NCBI GenBank assembly: GCA_013054445.1 | Contig: JAAMPI010000253.1 | Location: forward strand, 1-47,662 | Direction of reading: 5' to 3' | DNA length: 47,662 nucleotides | From: Cudoniella acicularis | Lineage: Eukaryota; Ascomycota; Leotiomycetes; Helotiales; Helotiaceae | Shown here: positions 1-12,061 of the stretch, piece by piece | Layout of the letters: every line of letters starts with the position of its first letter | Numbering within the stretch: the first letter of the stretch is position 1 | Notes under the pieces: model-generated | Told to the model about the DNA's origin: nothing | The model's database searches: none | The model's input: only the letters and a program-made list of their open reading frames with translations | Translations under genes and position numbers: made by a program

Positions 1-2208
1 TTGCAATAATGACCCTTCCCTGACGTGAAAACATAAGACTCCTGCCAAATATGCCCGATTTGAGCCCTAAATAGCAGCTTGTCCCTCGCTGAAAGCTATG
101 TTTCAACGTAGAAGTTTCAGACTCATTTCAACTTGATTTCAAACTTGAAATCTTGACTTGGAAAAGTTCCGCGGGTTCCGCGGGCCCAACTTCGCTCCTA
201 ATTAAATTTCACTCCTACCTTCGGTAATATTTTGAGTGTTTTTCAATATCTCTTGATTTGTGAGATATTCAGAGACATTATTCTTATCCGAACCTTGCTT
301 CTCATCTCAAAAATTATCAAATAAATTTATTGTTCTAATTGTTTTTATCTTATATTTTTATCATATCTTTAATATTATAAGATATTTTAAAGAGAATTTC
401 TTAATAAAACCCTATATATTAAATTTGCCTTCTTATATTAAGCTTATTTCAATATTTCTAATATCAATAGATATTATTAATTTCTTACTGCTTAAAGTCA
501 CTTATTTTATCTTATTACTAATATTTGCCTTTAGCCGGAAATATAAGTATAATAAACATTTTTAAAGGGGGTCACTTAGTAATAGCCATATCGACTTATT
601 CATGACCCTTTCCCTCTTCTTTATATCCCTTTTCTTTTTTTTTTGTGGCTTCAGTCGCGATTGAGAGAAGCCCCCTGGTCTTGCGTGTGTTTGATAATTT
701 GTGAAGACAGGTAGTGGATTATAAAAAATGGTTGGAAATCAAGGGCTGAAAAAAAACTAATCAGTACTGTCCTGTCGCAATACTGGAAGCAAATTGGTAG
801 CACGATATCTATGACGTGTGTGCTGTCTCAACCAGTATCATGAATGAGCTGTCTAGATCACTAATGAGAGGTTTCAATCATGAATGAACGAGATCGTAAA
901 GTCTTGACGGGGTTTTGAGGAGCTGGAAAGTGAACTCTGCAAATGATAAGGGGTAGAAGCCATACAGTCACGTGGCTTAGGGGGGAAAGACACTTCAAAC
1001 GTTGCATAGGTTTAAGCTAAGTTAGTATGATAAACTTCAATTTCTCGACTTAAATAAGAATCTTCTAGCTTTTTAAGCAAATTACTTAAAGTATTTGTTG
1101 GCAGCTATTTAATTATTTTGAAGTGTTCCCTATTCTCCCCCTCTCCTCCCCCTTCCTCAATGAACTCGCTTAAAAGCTAGTGCGGGATATAATCTTCAAA
1201 GATATTTAGTAGTTTTCATATAGATGTGTTAATTTAATTACGCACTAATTGCATTTTTTAGAACTAAGTTTGTACATTTTATAGAAATACACTTCGTGTT
1301 TAACGACAATGTATGTTCCTTGGATTATTGCCAGCAGGGATGTGTTTCTGCAAACAGACAACTGAAAGATTTTACATCATTTCTATCAGAGAAATCAGTT
1401 ATTATATAATGGCTTCTTCTCTTACCTTTGGTTGCAGCTCCAGCAACCAGCTTTCTCCATCTCTATCTCTCTAATCCTTCCAGAAACTCTTAACGGTACT
1501 TAATAACTAGACTCATACCTCCAACTTTGATAAGAAATCCTCCTAAGCTCCCTCTTTATATCCCTTCAACCAGTCACACCAAGTTCTGGTCACTCAGATA
1601 CCTTGCGTCAAATTCACTGAACGTATTATGTAGTTTCTTTATTTTCCTCAATTGAATTGCTGCAATTCAATTACCCTTTCTACTAACTTCTCATCTTTAG
1701 AACTTAGGGAACTTGACATATCAGCTAAATTCTTCTACCTTTTCGTTGTCAGGTTCACGACATTGAAGCCTAGTGGCAATGTCAAAAACTACAAATGCTG
1801 GTCCTGTTAATATCAATGGATGCGACTGTGATGGGGGAGGAGGGAATTGTGAGATTGGCGCCTGCGACTGCTCTTGCCACACTAAATGATCGTTCCAGTA
1901 CGTCTGAAAATCCAACCTCAACACATATGATGTTGAGTAAAGGGACAGAGTGCACGAAATTTCGCAGCAGATTGTTGCACCTAGGAATTTCATTTGTGTT
2001 AGCTTGATGGCGTGATAGGGGCAAAAAGGTGTGATGGGTTTGGGCCTAGTTTGTTTTCAGTCATTACCTGAAAGCTTATGAGTGCAATTTTTCTCTATCA
2101 ACATAGGGTTGGATTGAACCTAACTTCAGACAAGTGATTTGCTCTCTAGGTTCGCTATATGGCATACGCGTACACTGGTCTTTTCGTTCCCAGAAGGGGT
2201 CTAGTTAG
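1..2208. other. Gene-poor stretch, no supported gene
   Basis: I see no convincing gene here. Positions about 290-570 are strongly AT-rich and give an open frame of hydrophobic, Ile/Leu/Phe-rich low-complexity peptide on the plus strand, which is what AT-rich DNA yields by chance. Short frames around 1720-2010 overlap on both strands without protein-like composition. The block could be RIP-degraded repeat DNA next to the synthetase pseudogene, but I recognise no element. Confidence 0.5.
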
Positions 2209-4165
2209 TCACTTGCCCTTTCCCGTAGGAATGCTAAATAGCACAGCCGCCTTGCCATCCCCGTACGGTTGTGTTAACTCTAAAATAACCCTTTCGCTCC
2301 AGTTGGATGATATCGCCCGTCATGCAACCGGCCAAATTGGCATCACAAAAGGCTGCACTCCTAAATTCCGTCTGCTCAGCTAAGAAGTCTTTCCAGCTAT
2401 CGTTTTCTTCGAGCTTGTCCTTTGTCAGCAGATAATCGAAACTAACCAACTTAGCCGGAATGAGCTTTTGACCATCAGTTGAGAGCCATGTAATATTTTT
2501 CTCGGTCTTATTGACGTCACCTTCGAGATGAAGTTCGAGCTCAATGTCGATTACCTGGCTTCGACAGTCAGGTGAGGAGCGATGTATCTTTCGAACGATT
2601 GCGTTACCCTAAGCCATGAGAGTGATCTCTTCATCCTGCTTAAATAGCTTAGCATCCTCCTATTCAAGAACTAGGCGGCGGCTGTAAGAAACTTCTTTCG
2701 TTCCTAAAGCAGGGCTTTTGTTGTGTCTTGGCCTGTTTTCCGTGTATACTTTCTCTGGGCCTTGGTTGATAATTGTGGCCCTAACAGCCTGATCTTGGTT
2801 AATAGCAGTATGTTGAGGAGCAATTGGGTCGATTTCCTTCTTGTTGATGTTCCAAAAAATTGTCCAGTCCATGAGAGTGACGTGTCGGCCAGGACCCTGC
2901 TTAAGAATAAATTCTCGTAGTGCTGAGATTGTCATCCCTCTTCTATGAACCCCACGAACTATCGGCATGCGAGGGTCGTCCCAGCCCCACACTTTCCGGC
3001 ATCTACCAGTTTGGCCAATTTCCGCTTCGATAAAAACGCTCGTTTGAGATTTAGGCGGGCAAAATCCAATACATGCACCTTGCGAAGGTTGAAAGAATCG
3101 AGAAACCATTGATATTGCAGATTACGGTCCGTAAATTCCTTAGTCCTGAGAGTATGAGTCACGCCTTCGAGGGAGTCGACGAGAGGACAAGCAAAATCGT
3201 AGGTTGGATATGCCTTCCATAGGGTACCAGTGCGATGATGAGGCGTGTGATTACAGCGATAAATAACCGGGTCCCGCATCGCCTTATTTGGATTATCAAC
3301 AGAAATCTTTGCACGAATACAGTTCTGTGTTTCTGTTTCGGCAATAATTCCTTCAAAGATGGCCAGATTCTCGTCAACGGTTCTGTTTCGCCGTGAGCTC
3401 GCCTTGCCGGTCATTCTCTCGTCTCTGATGGTTGTCTGGTCGGTATCGTCTGCGTAGGCATCGCCTTCTTTGATCATTCTTACGTAGTATTCGTAGAGCG
3501 TTTGGAAGTGGTCGCTTGTATGACTCGCCTTGTCTGGTTTGATGCCTAAAAGAGCCATATCTTCGGTAATTGAATCCTGGTATTCTTGTTTCTCTTTCGT
3601 AGAGTTCGTATCATCGTATCGAAACAGGAGAGTACCTTTGTACAGTTCATGAGGGAAGCAATCGTTTAGCAAGGCAGCCTTTGCGTGGCCAATGTGAAGG
3701 TATCCACTTCATAATGAAATCGTTAACTATCTAGAGTAAACGTAAGGCATTGGTTGAGAGCTGAGACATACGATGGTTCGGGGGGGGGGGGGGAAAGGGG
3801 GGGATCTGGTGACAGCTTTTCCCATTTCAGCATCTTGGAGATGGGTGTTGCAACTAGCACCAGCCTTGCTTTGAGCAGTCCTCCTCGCCTTCACTGCCTC
3901 ATCATTCGCGACGAACACTTTCTGGAGTTCTAGGCGGGACTGCTCAATGAATGTAAACCAACGGCTCAAATTCACTAAATTCGCCTTCTCCACGAAGGCA
4001 TGCGCAGCTTTGTTGCCCCAAATGGCAGTCCACAGGGTCGAATCAGCTTAACTGAGGGTATAACCGTCGATGTATGAGCGCAACGTGAGATATCTGTCCA
4101 GGGATGCGAGGTGAGGCTCAATTGACTTGAACTCGTCCTTTGATAGCCCTATCGCAAGTCAGGAT
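2209..4165 (-). pseudogene. GUS1: Cytosolic glutamyl-tRNA synthetase pseudogene, nearly full length
   Basis: The family charges tRNA-Glu with glutamate in the cytosol. Read on the minus strand, the order of conserved pieces is that of a eukaryotic GluRS: an N-terminal GST-like part (about 4165-3840), the HIGH signature in SGYLHIGHAK (3677-3709 region), RFDDTN-like FRYDDTN, TPHHRTG, YPTYDFA, the LSKRKL (KMSK-type) loop, WGWDDPRMP, and the C-terminal anticodon-binding barrel ending DGKAAVLF...PTGK with TGA at 2209-2211. Breaks: TAA at 4048-4050; a frame break at a G-run (3780-3793); a one-base loss near 2990-2994; TAG at 2660-2662 and 2609-2611; another frame break near 2270. A 65-nt intron (3707-3771) still sits exactly inside the PSG/YLHIGH region, with donor GTATGT and a weak AAG acceptor, so this is not a processed copy. 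The two TAGs fit C-to-T at CpA (CAG to TAG; TGG to TAG), as RIP would give. Because the enzyme is essential, an intact copy should exist elsewhere. The exact 5' end is uncertain. Confidence 0.9.
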
Positions 4166-4199
4166 ATTTCTTCTTCCTTCGTTTTGGTCCTGTCGCTCC

Positions 4200-7100
4200 T
4201 GCGTGATTCTTTTCGGATTGTTTAATAAATGTCGCAGGCGAGCCAGCCGGAGTTGTGGGGAGTTGCGGGGAACTTGGAAGACTGGGTCTTAATTTCGAAG
4301 GTAACCCGTTCATGTAAAACTGTAACCTATAAGGCTGTGGATTTAAAATTTTACCCGGAATTTTTTGCCTCAGGCGCTTTAGAACAATTTCCTGTGTCTT
4401 CGTGCGACATTATGACCCTCTCCTCCGGGGAGAAATAAGTGGTCGATATTGACACACTCGCCTAATACTAGATTACTTCGGATATAGTAAATTTATAACA
4501 AATTATTTTTCGTGGAAACTTTATACCTTAGTATTTTACCTTCTACAGAATATGCATACTTCGTTTTATAAGTTTAATTGACTATTTGTAGTATTAAATA
4601 TTGCAGTGAAATTGAGGTGTCCTTTGTGTTCCTGGCTTATTCGGTGTGCCAATATCGGCCAGTTATTTTTTCCCCAAGGAGGGAAGGCTCTTTCCCTCTA
4701 AGTGAGAATCCAGCCGAACGGTTACTTCATGTCCCTCCTTCAACTTTCTCTCTTTGTTTCATTGTGGAGCACCTCTTCCCTGAAATCATAAAACAACCCC
4801 CACGAAGCAAATTTTGCCTTTCGGCAGATTTAAGGGGGAGAATTTTCACGACCGAAGATTTCTCATGGCTATTATGACAACCAAGATTACCAAATCGTTA
4901 CAGGACAGAGAATCTCATTATCACAACGAAACCGCTACAAAATAGCTTGACGATCCAAACGAATACCTATTTAGGAAAGAAACCTTCGCTTGCGCACCGA
5001 CGTGACACTTTTGCCTACGACACCGATCGAAGAGAACCCTTTGGGGCTCCGACATTGAGTTTTTACCCTCCTCGAGTCACTGAGCTACTACTACAAAGAA
5101 AGAAGGAAGCCAGCTACGAACAAGGCAGAGGATAATGAACTTGGTTCAGTTTGTGCGATCGTGCTCTACGGAGGGAGTTGGCAGTTGCTGCAGATACAAA
5201 TACGGATATGGGAAGGGAGGATGTGTTTGCCTTCCGAAAGTCGTCTTCCAGGAATTCTGAAAGAGACAGATAGTCCTTTCTAATACGCCCTCCCCCCCCC
5301 TCTGGTCCCCTTCCACCTTCACAAGTCCGTCTGCCCCAAGTCCTCCTCTTCTTAAACTGGGCTTTTGCGCCTCCTGGCTTTGGCCCTAGTTCCTGGTTCG
5401 CAAGTCCTCCGTCCTGGCTCCTGGTTCTCGGGCCCTTGTTCTCCGGGTCTCCAGCTTCTGTGTGCGTTCCTGCGTATGTACCAGTATGTGTGTGGAAGAG
5501 AGAGGGAGAGAGAAAAGGAAAAAAAATAGGAGGTGCCCGTGAAAAGGTGAGCTGAGGCTTGTAAGCCGTACGGCTGATTGGAGAAGAAGTTAGCAGGCCC
5601 TGCACTAGGAGGGCGAGACTCAGCACACCCCTGCAAGACCAGTTAACCTTCCTAAAGCTTGAAAAATAGAGGAAAATATAGATGTTGCGGAGTGAGCTCA
5701 TCATCCATGTCGGAGTTGAACCGATGAGCTTGCTTCGTCGGCCCAAACTGAGTGAGGAAATAGCCAACGAGTTCCTAAATTAGGGTCGCAATAACGTCGA
5801 GTAAATTCAACATGTCGCTGATGTTACCTTTACGTGGGGCTGGATCGGGTCGCTGCCCGCGTTTCGGGCCGGAGCGATGCTACGAGATTTGACTAAAAAA
5901 AAGCTGCCGAGGTCAGTCTCCTTTCGGTTCGGCTGTTAGTCTAAAAAGTTTGAAAATTTGAAAAGAACTCCTGAGTAGTAATCCGTAATTATTCAGAAGC
6001 GATCAAAAAAGTTCGTTGTTTAAAAAAAGAGAAAAGAAATTCTCTATGTACTACATATAAAGAAAGAAAAAAAAAATCTTGTGGTCAAACTGTCTCATCT
6101 TATGTATGGGATGTTATTGGAAATCTTTTACTTACGCCGTAATGTGCCACGTCTCATAGCATGAGAACATGCGACACACGGCACCGCTGCCAACCTGCCT
6201 GCCCTCTATGGCATTCCTCGTAGGCTAGCGGGAATCACCCCATAAACCGCCTCGCTACCGCAAGAACAGCACAAGTTTTAGGCGATGAAGTTGCACACTC
6301 TAGCCTAACTCAATCCATAGCAACCAGTCCATTCTATGGATGTCAGTAAAAAGCGCTTGGGAATTAAACGCATACTTAATTGATTGAAAATCCCGTAATT
6401 ACCGCCCTAAAGATAGGCAAGCCCAATGGGGTTTTTAGGCCCACCGCGCCCAAACTGGAGGAATATTAGCTGGGAAACTTGTGTTTCTTTAAGGTTGAAG
6501 AGTTGATGAGAGAGTTTGACCACTGTGTTTGATAATTTTTGGGCGAAAATTTGATATTTTGATTCGTATAGAGGGATTTCTGGGAGGGGCGCGCATTGCG
6601 GCGATGATTGGTCCAGCTGTGGATAGGAGGCCGGGGAGTCGAGGATGAGCCACTCGTGAGGCAATACCTGGGGGCTTTCGTCTCAGCTTATGCGTTCGCT
6701 TAGTTGGTCTTCGTCCCATCAAAAGGGGGAAGAAGTGTGACGGGGAAGAGATGCTTAATAATGAAATGAGAAGGTGGTGGGCTGATGTTGCCGTCGCCGT
6801 CGCTTGGAATGACTTGCTTCAAAAGAGACTTACACTGACCTTTCCGGCAGCTTCACCACTTTCGCCTGAGAGCCGTGCAGTATGAACCGCAACTTTATAC
6901 CCCCAGCCGCCGAAGCAATCATTTTTGACACTTGAAGTTAAATTCCAGGGCTTTAGGACTGGAAAATGACCAGGCTCATTTTCAATTTGTCCATTCGGAA
7001 TTTGCAGTACTTCCTAGAATTGGGAATTACGAACGAGTAGCTTCCACCAGCAGTATAAAGGAAATCATACCTTAGATCGAAATGCATCTCGGGAGTTCAA

Positions 7101-7633
7101 GAACAACCGATTACCTGGGCTTTCTTATAAGTTATTTGGGTCCGAGTATTGTAACTATTTAACAATTGGGCAATGAACAGTTTTTAGTTGAAAAGGAGAA
7201 AGCGCGCAGGGATTTTTCAGGCAGGTTAAACTTTCTGAAAGTATGTAGGCAGCCAAACATCCCGAAACATGTATAGATGTTGAAGCGAAGGCTTCTGCAG
7301 CACGAATCGAAGAGCCAAAGACTAGATGAATAAAAACAATAGCAAATAATGCAAATAACATTTAACGTCACGCCCATAATCAAACTACCTCTTTCCATAC
7401 AAGCTAGTATAATTTGACAAGTGCATTATCTTCAGGACTCAACAATACAATTGTTGTTAAGAAAGCAAGGCTAGAAAGAAGAGACGACGTCGCTTTTGAC
7501 TCGGCCGATCTACTTGGCCCGTGCGGGAGCTCGATGCAACCCCTGGCCCCTGTCCGACTGCAAGCGCGTTCCGCGCGTTTGAGCACGAGATTTGTATTAA
7601 TGCGACCTCAGAAAAGATGATTTCTATCCAGCT
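4200..7633. other. Intergenic stretch with simple sequence, no supported gene
   Basis: I find no gene I can support in this 3.4 kb. It contains pyrimidine- and purine-rich simple sequence (GA-rich 5494-5527; C-run near 5290; A-rich 6046-6076). The longest minus-strand frame (5114-5767) translates to low-complexity Pro/Ser/Thr/Gly-rich peptide caused by this composition. A minus-strand frame at 6407-6600 has a somewhat protein-like composition but no motif I recognise. The last 250 bp, GC-richer, probably include the promoter of the FHIP gene. Confidence 0.5.
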
Positions 7634-10606
7634 ATGGACTTTGTAAGAATTCACATCTCAGATCTCCTCGAGCCGTGTTGCTGATCATAAATACAGTGGT
7701 CGCGCTTGATAGCGGGCACCTCGCTCGCCCCTGGGGGCAACAAAGCTGCTTCGAATAATCCCGAGAAGCGTCTGGCACGCTTCAAGCGGGAATACTCACA
7801 GCTTTTGGTATGCAGAACATATATATCTGATATCTGTCTTCAGTACTATGCTAACCGTGAAAATAGCAAGTATGGCGTGGTACATCGAATCTGGCAAGAG
7901 ATTACGAAGCTGCCGATAGCATACGATGCAGTCTCCAAGACCTGACCACAATCCTCAGCGATGAATCAAGACGGCCTTTACCTCATCCATGTATCATCTT
8001 TTCGTCTTCGAAGCAGATCTACATTCCCATAGGGAAGATAGCGACAACCTCATATAACGAAGGAATAATTCGGGAAGGGGTGGCCTTTTTTGCAACCCTG
8101 ATTGACAGTGAGGAGGAGAACTTCGTGGAGAATGACACCTTTTCGAAGAGTCTCATGAATCTGTTGGTGCGGATTACTGGGGCAAACAGCATCCGTCTGA
8201 GTTCCGACACTGAGGTTGAAGTTGTGGAGTTGTCATTCAACATCACCACGAAGATCAGGCTTGATCCGGAAATTCTCCCCGCATGGTTTACATCGCAACA
8301 GCGTGACGGCTCTCGAGATGATGGGCAGGACGCACATGAAAAGTTCACGGGCAAGACACACAAGGAGGATTTTCCGCTGTTCTATCTGCTGATAGACTAT
8401 ATACACCATGAGGGCCGAATCGGAGATTTTGCGAGGACAGGGCTCTTATATATCATCGAAGCTGCATCAAATTCCGTACCTCTGGAACAATGGATCGTGG
8501 AAAGCGATCTTGCTACACTGATGGCGACTGGGCTGGGGGCATTATACAGTCAGCTAAGCCGAAAGTTGGTGATCGACTTTCCGCCAGATGAATTGCCCCC
8601 AATTCTGGCACTGTCAGACTACGAACATCCTGTCACCACCATGGAAATTGTCAGCTCAGCTTCTCTGGATTTCCAAAGCCACATGGATACATTTCTGTCA
8701 CATTTGGTGTTTTGGCAAGATGTTCTGAATCATTGCAAGTCTGTAGAAGTGAAACAAACACTTTTAGAGCACTTCCAAGTGATATTTCTCCAGCAATTAC
8801 TGTAAGTTTTTGCCTCAAGTCTCCTTATACCAAACTGACGGTCTTAGATATCCCTCCCTCCTTGAATCGTCTGATCATGATGGTGGCTCTTCGGTAGCAG
8901 TCTTGACTTATCTCCGTCGAATACTTGAATCCTTGGATCACCCTGATATGATCCACCTCATCCTGCACTACCTACTAGCTCTACCTGATTCAAACCCGGC
9001 TCCAACCAGCTCTCGTGCATCAGTTAGTAATGCTAGGAAACGGAAATCCATGGACCTTGCAACAATGATGGCCACGCAGATTGAGGTCGTCTCAACCCCG
9101 GCCCTCTTCAACCTAGTTGACTTGATACAAGCCAGTCTACAATCTCAGAGTCAGCAAACGATATCTGTCACACTACAACTCTTGTCGGTAATTTTAAGGC
9201 GGCATCACCGATATGCTGTAACAACCCTCTTATGGACGAGCCAGGTATTGTCAGAGGGGCCACAAAGGCCGATTGGTGCCCATGAAAAAGAGATGGACTT
9301 TCTTCTAGGGTTGGCTAGTGACATAGGGGGCGATGATAATTTTGACGAGGTCTACGAGAATCATATCAGAGATAGCACGAGTATGCTGGAAAGCCATCCA
9401 TGCTCAACGTCACTCATTGCTCCAAAATCTGGAGGTGGAACTAGCAAGTTTCCCGGATCTCAAGCATCAATACCTGGAGCGCCTCGTGATATTCGGTCGC
9501 ATACACTCAGGCCAGAAGATCCAATGCTAAAGATCTTACTTGGTATCCTGGGGACCTTTTTCACGAACTCCGTGGAGACAAATTTATCATTGACTGGAGC
9601 ATTCGTCGACTTAGCTCTGTGTGGCTTTATGCGGATAGATGGCTGGCTACTTCCAGATCCGTCAAAATATGTTTACGAGGAAGATGAAGAGGATGTGGAG
9701 GACCCTTATGTTGTTGGACTTACTGATCCATTAGAGATTGAAGAGAAGGCCCAACTCCGAACCCTAAAGAAGATGCGCCGGACTCCAAAGTGGTCCGAGT
9801 CGCAGATTCCAGCATTTCTCACAAAGATACAGGAGTTGGTTGATCAAATATCAGCTTATCGTACGGATATTCCACGATTTGATGAGCTTTTACAGCAGCG
9901 TCGTGAAGCCTTCCAAGCTGCTTCGTCAGCAACAGCAACGCCAATTCCAATCCACCAACCTCCTGCTCGCACCAGCCTAGAATCATCCCGTTCTTCTTCG
10001 CCTCCTCGGAAATCCGGATTTGACACCCTTGCTCAGCGAATTTTCCCAGAATTGGGTACTCCATCCCGGTCGAATTCTCCTCGCGGCCGCCGAAGTCAAG
10101 ATCAACAGCGCAGCAGTAGTGGTGCACTTAGTGGTGGTTATGGATTTGCCACTCCCACAAGCTCGCGGAATCAACCCCCTCAACTTCCCATAAGCAGCGG
10201 AACTTCTTCTCGGGAGAGCTCCCGTGCCTTCTCACCGAGTCCTTTACGCGATGCTGAGAATACTCTGCGGCGTCAAGGGGTGCCCGCCAGTCAGGCCGCG
10301 GCATTTGCAGCTGTTGACCAAAGTATTCTCGCGAGGAGGGTAGGGCTGCCGCCTGCAAAAAACGAGGTCACTCCCATACCGTTTCCGAACTTGAGGGATC
10401 CGGACGCAAGTGGAGGTAAAGATGGTAGTGTTCAAGGCATGGATGAAGTGAATGTGGCAGGGGACGCCGAGAGAGAAGAGGATCAGAAACTGGTTACGGT
10501 CAGTCACGTGTTGACAAATGTACTTGTGCTTCAGGAGTTTCTGCTTGAGTTGGCCGCGCTCGTGCAGGTTAGGGCGGGGTTATTTGGGGAGGTTAAGTTC
10601 GTCTAG
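7634..10606 (+). CDS. FHIP: FHIP (RAI16-like) family protein, FTS-Hook-interacting
   Basis: FHIP proteins join the FTS-Hook-FHIP complex that connects cytoplasmic dynein to early endosomes; the Aspergillus member is FhipA. Model: exons 7634-7642, 7697-7807, 7867-8801 and 8848-10606, giving 937 aa. The first exon is only ATGGACTTT (Met-Asp-Phe), then a 54-nt intron GTAAGA..ACAG, after which the frame reads WSRLIAGTS; I chose it because without it the frame has no ATG and because FHIP proteins begin in this style. Introns 2 (59 nt, GTATGC..TAG) and 3 (46 nt, GTAAGT..TAG, branch CTGAC) both restore frame. The N-terminal half carries the family core: SYNEGIIREGVAFFATLIDSEEE is read across about 8050-8120, followed by the helical repeats. 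The C-terminal third has a Ser/Pro-rich linker (residues about 700-830), probably disordered. Intact. Confidence 0.93.
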
Positions 10607-11156
10607 TTGCCTGGTTGGCTTATGAGATACCTTATTGGGCTTTTTTGGGGGGTTCATTTTAATCCATAAGGTGTTGTACTTCTAGGAGGTTGGTTGATCG
10701 CTTGCTATCCCGTTACTAACGTTGCTTTTCCCCCTCGAACCCCTAACTTTCGTTCTTTCTTGCACGATATTTAGTTTTTTATTTATTTCTCGCCCTTCCA
10801 AATCTCCCAAACACTAGAGTTGCCCCTCAAGCCATTTCGGGACCGTCAATTCCATTACCAACAAGTTGCTGTATTTTCATTTCTTGGAATTTAAATTGCT
10901 TAGGTCTTGGACCTTTGCTTCTGAGATGAGTTCAAACATGCCGGCATCTTCAATTTGTTGCATCACAAGCTTAGCAATCAAATCATCGGCAAGTGCTAGA
11001 TCAGATCCGCTCTGTTCATAACCCAAAAACAAGTTTCGTTTCAGTTTGAATTTCTGACCATTAAGTTCATCCCCAAGACGATTACAATCGCCTTCCAGCG
11101 GACCGTATTCCTGATCACTAAGCTTATCTTCAAAATGGTTACAAACGTCTTCCAAT
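10607..11156 (-). other. Unrecognised frame with internal protein repeat
   Basis: A minus-strand open frame (10877-11155, open further upstream through the 8-bp repeat) encodes an acidic peptide in which two roughly 19-residue units are visible, each of the form GPLEx-CN---D-L--Q. It has no recognised domain and no clear start or intron. It may be a fragment of a gene whose 5' end was lost, or chance expansion from repeated DNA. The plus-strand 3' flank of the FHIP gene occupies 10607-10870. Confidence 0.2.
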
Positions 11157-11185
11157 GGTCCAGTGGTCCAGTGGTCCAGTGGTCC
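11157..11185. repeat. Tandem repeat, 8-bp unit GGTCCAGT
   Basis: About 3.6 perfect copies of GGTCCAGT lie directly upstream (minus-strand sense) of the unrecognised repeat-containing frame. The frame stays open through them. Confidence 0.85.
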
Positions 11186-11657
11186 GTATTCATCACGTGC
11201 GACTTGACAGCCTTGCGTCAGAATTTCAATTTAATTTTCATGAATTAAAAAAAAGATTGCCGCTAAATAAAGCTAAATAATTTTGCACCTGTGGTAGCTT
11301 TTTAGTGGGAGCCCGGCTCTTCGCAAAAATCGGGCCGAGTACGGGTTGCGCCTAGATCGACTTACCCGATGCCCAAGTTTGGTGACAAGAGGAACCCCTC
11401 AACCTCAAGACGCGAGACGGCACGACAAGACTCAATGCACAGGCGCAAGACTGCAAGGATGCAATCCTAGTATTTCTCATTCGATCCATTCGTCTGAAAA
11501 TTATTTGGGTTTGAAAACATCTTGTGGTTGATTTGATCTTTTGAAGTGTCGGACAGCACTACACACACTGTCACAACACTACACCTGGCTGACAGACAAT
11601 AAATATCCCAAGCTCTAAATGCCTACCCCATTATAATCCAGAAGCCGCATATCGAAT

Positions 11658-12061
11658 TCAAATGTCCCTTCTTCGAAAAAACCCCGACGCCAAATTCAAT
11701 GCCCTCAAAACGATTTCGTGCTCGTGGTTCGCCTTGCGATTCGGAATAAGTCGCTGAAACTCGATATCTGGCGAGGCTTTTCAAGGTCAGGAGCTAATTC
11801 TAGTTTCTATTTCAGAATAAAGTGAAGAGAAGGTGCTGATAAACTTACTGGCAGTGCGAGGAGGTCGATTGATAATTGCAACGGCGAGTGCAATGAGCCC
11901 AATGACGGTTGAGGCGAGGCCGAAGGAGATAGTAATAATATCCTTTGTTGATACTGCTATAGAAATCGTCAGCGAGTAAAAAGAAAAAGGGAAAATGAGA
12001 ATATCAGAATTCTGAGTTTGGATATGGCAATGCGGATAACAGAAGAATAATACTAACACAT
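11658..12061 (-). CDS. Micro-membrane protein family, copy 1
   Basis: I do not recognise the family. Model on the minus strand: exons 12061-12058, 11956-11849 and 11776-11658, giving 76 aa. Introns are 101 nt (GTTAGT..TATAG, CTGACG branch) and 72 nt (GTAAGT..AAAAG, CTGACC branch). The protein begins MSVSTKDII, then has one strongly hydrophobic segment (about residues 10-30, with small residues G14, A16, S17 and G21 on one face), then NRP and a charged tail ending EHEIVLRALNLASGFFRRRD plus one residue. Positive charges after the segment suggest the C-terminus faces the cytosol (inference). Two more copies lie at 15.6 and 16.8 kb with the same splice phases. The ATG is split from the rest after four bases; the frame is also open upstream of it, and the peptide just before the ATG (NIPEHNK) resembles that of copy 2, so a longer N-terminus is possible. 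Confidence 0.7.

Noticed and set aside
260..565. 101-codon plus-strand frame rich in Ile, Leu and Phe
   Set aside because: The DNA is extremely AT-rich and would produce such a peptide by composition alone.
2209..4165. GluRS copy as a processed retropseudogene
   Set aside because: An intron is retained inside the HIGH-signature region, so it was copied as DNA, not from spliced mRNA.
5114..5767. 217-codon minus-strand frame
   Set aside because: The translation is low-complexity Pro/Ser/Thr/Gly peptide from GA/CT-rich simple sequence, without domain, splice sites or start context.
11787..12059. Continuous 90-codon frame over membrane-protein copy 1
   Set aside because: It reads through two well-formed introns; the spliced model gives the termini conserved in copies 2 and 3.
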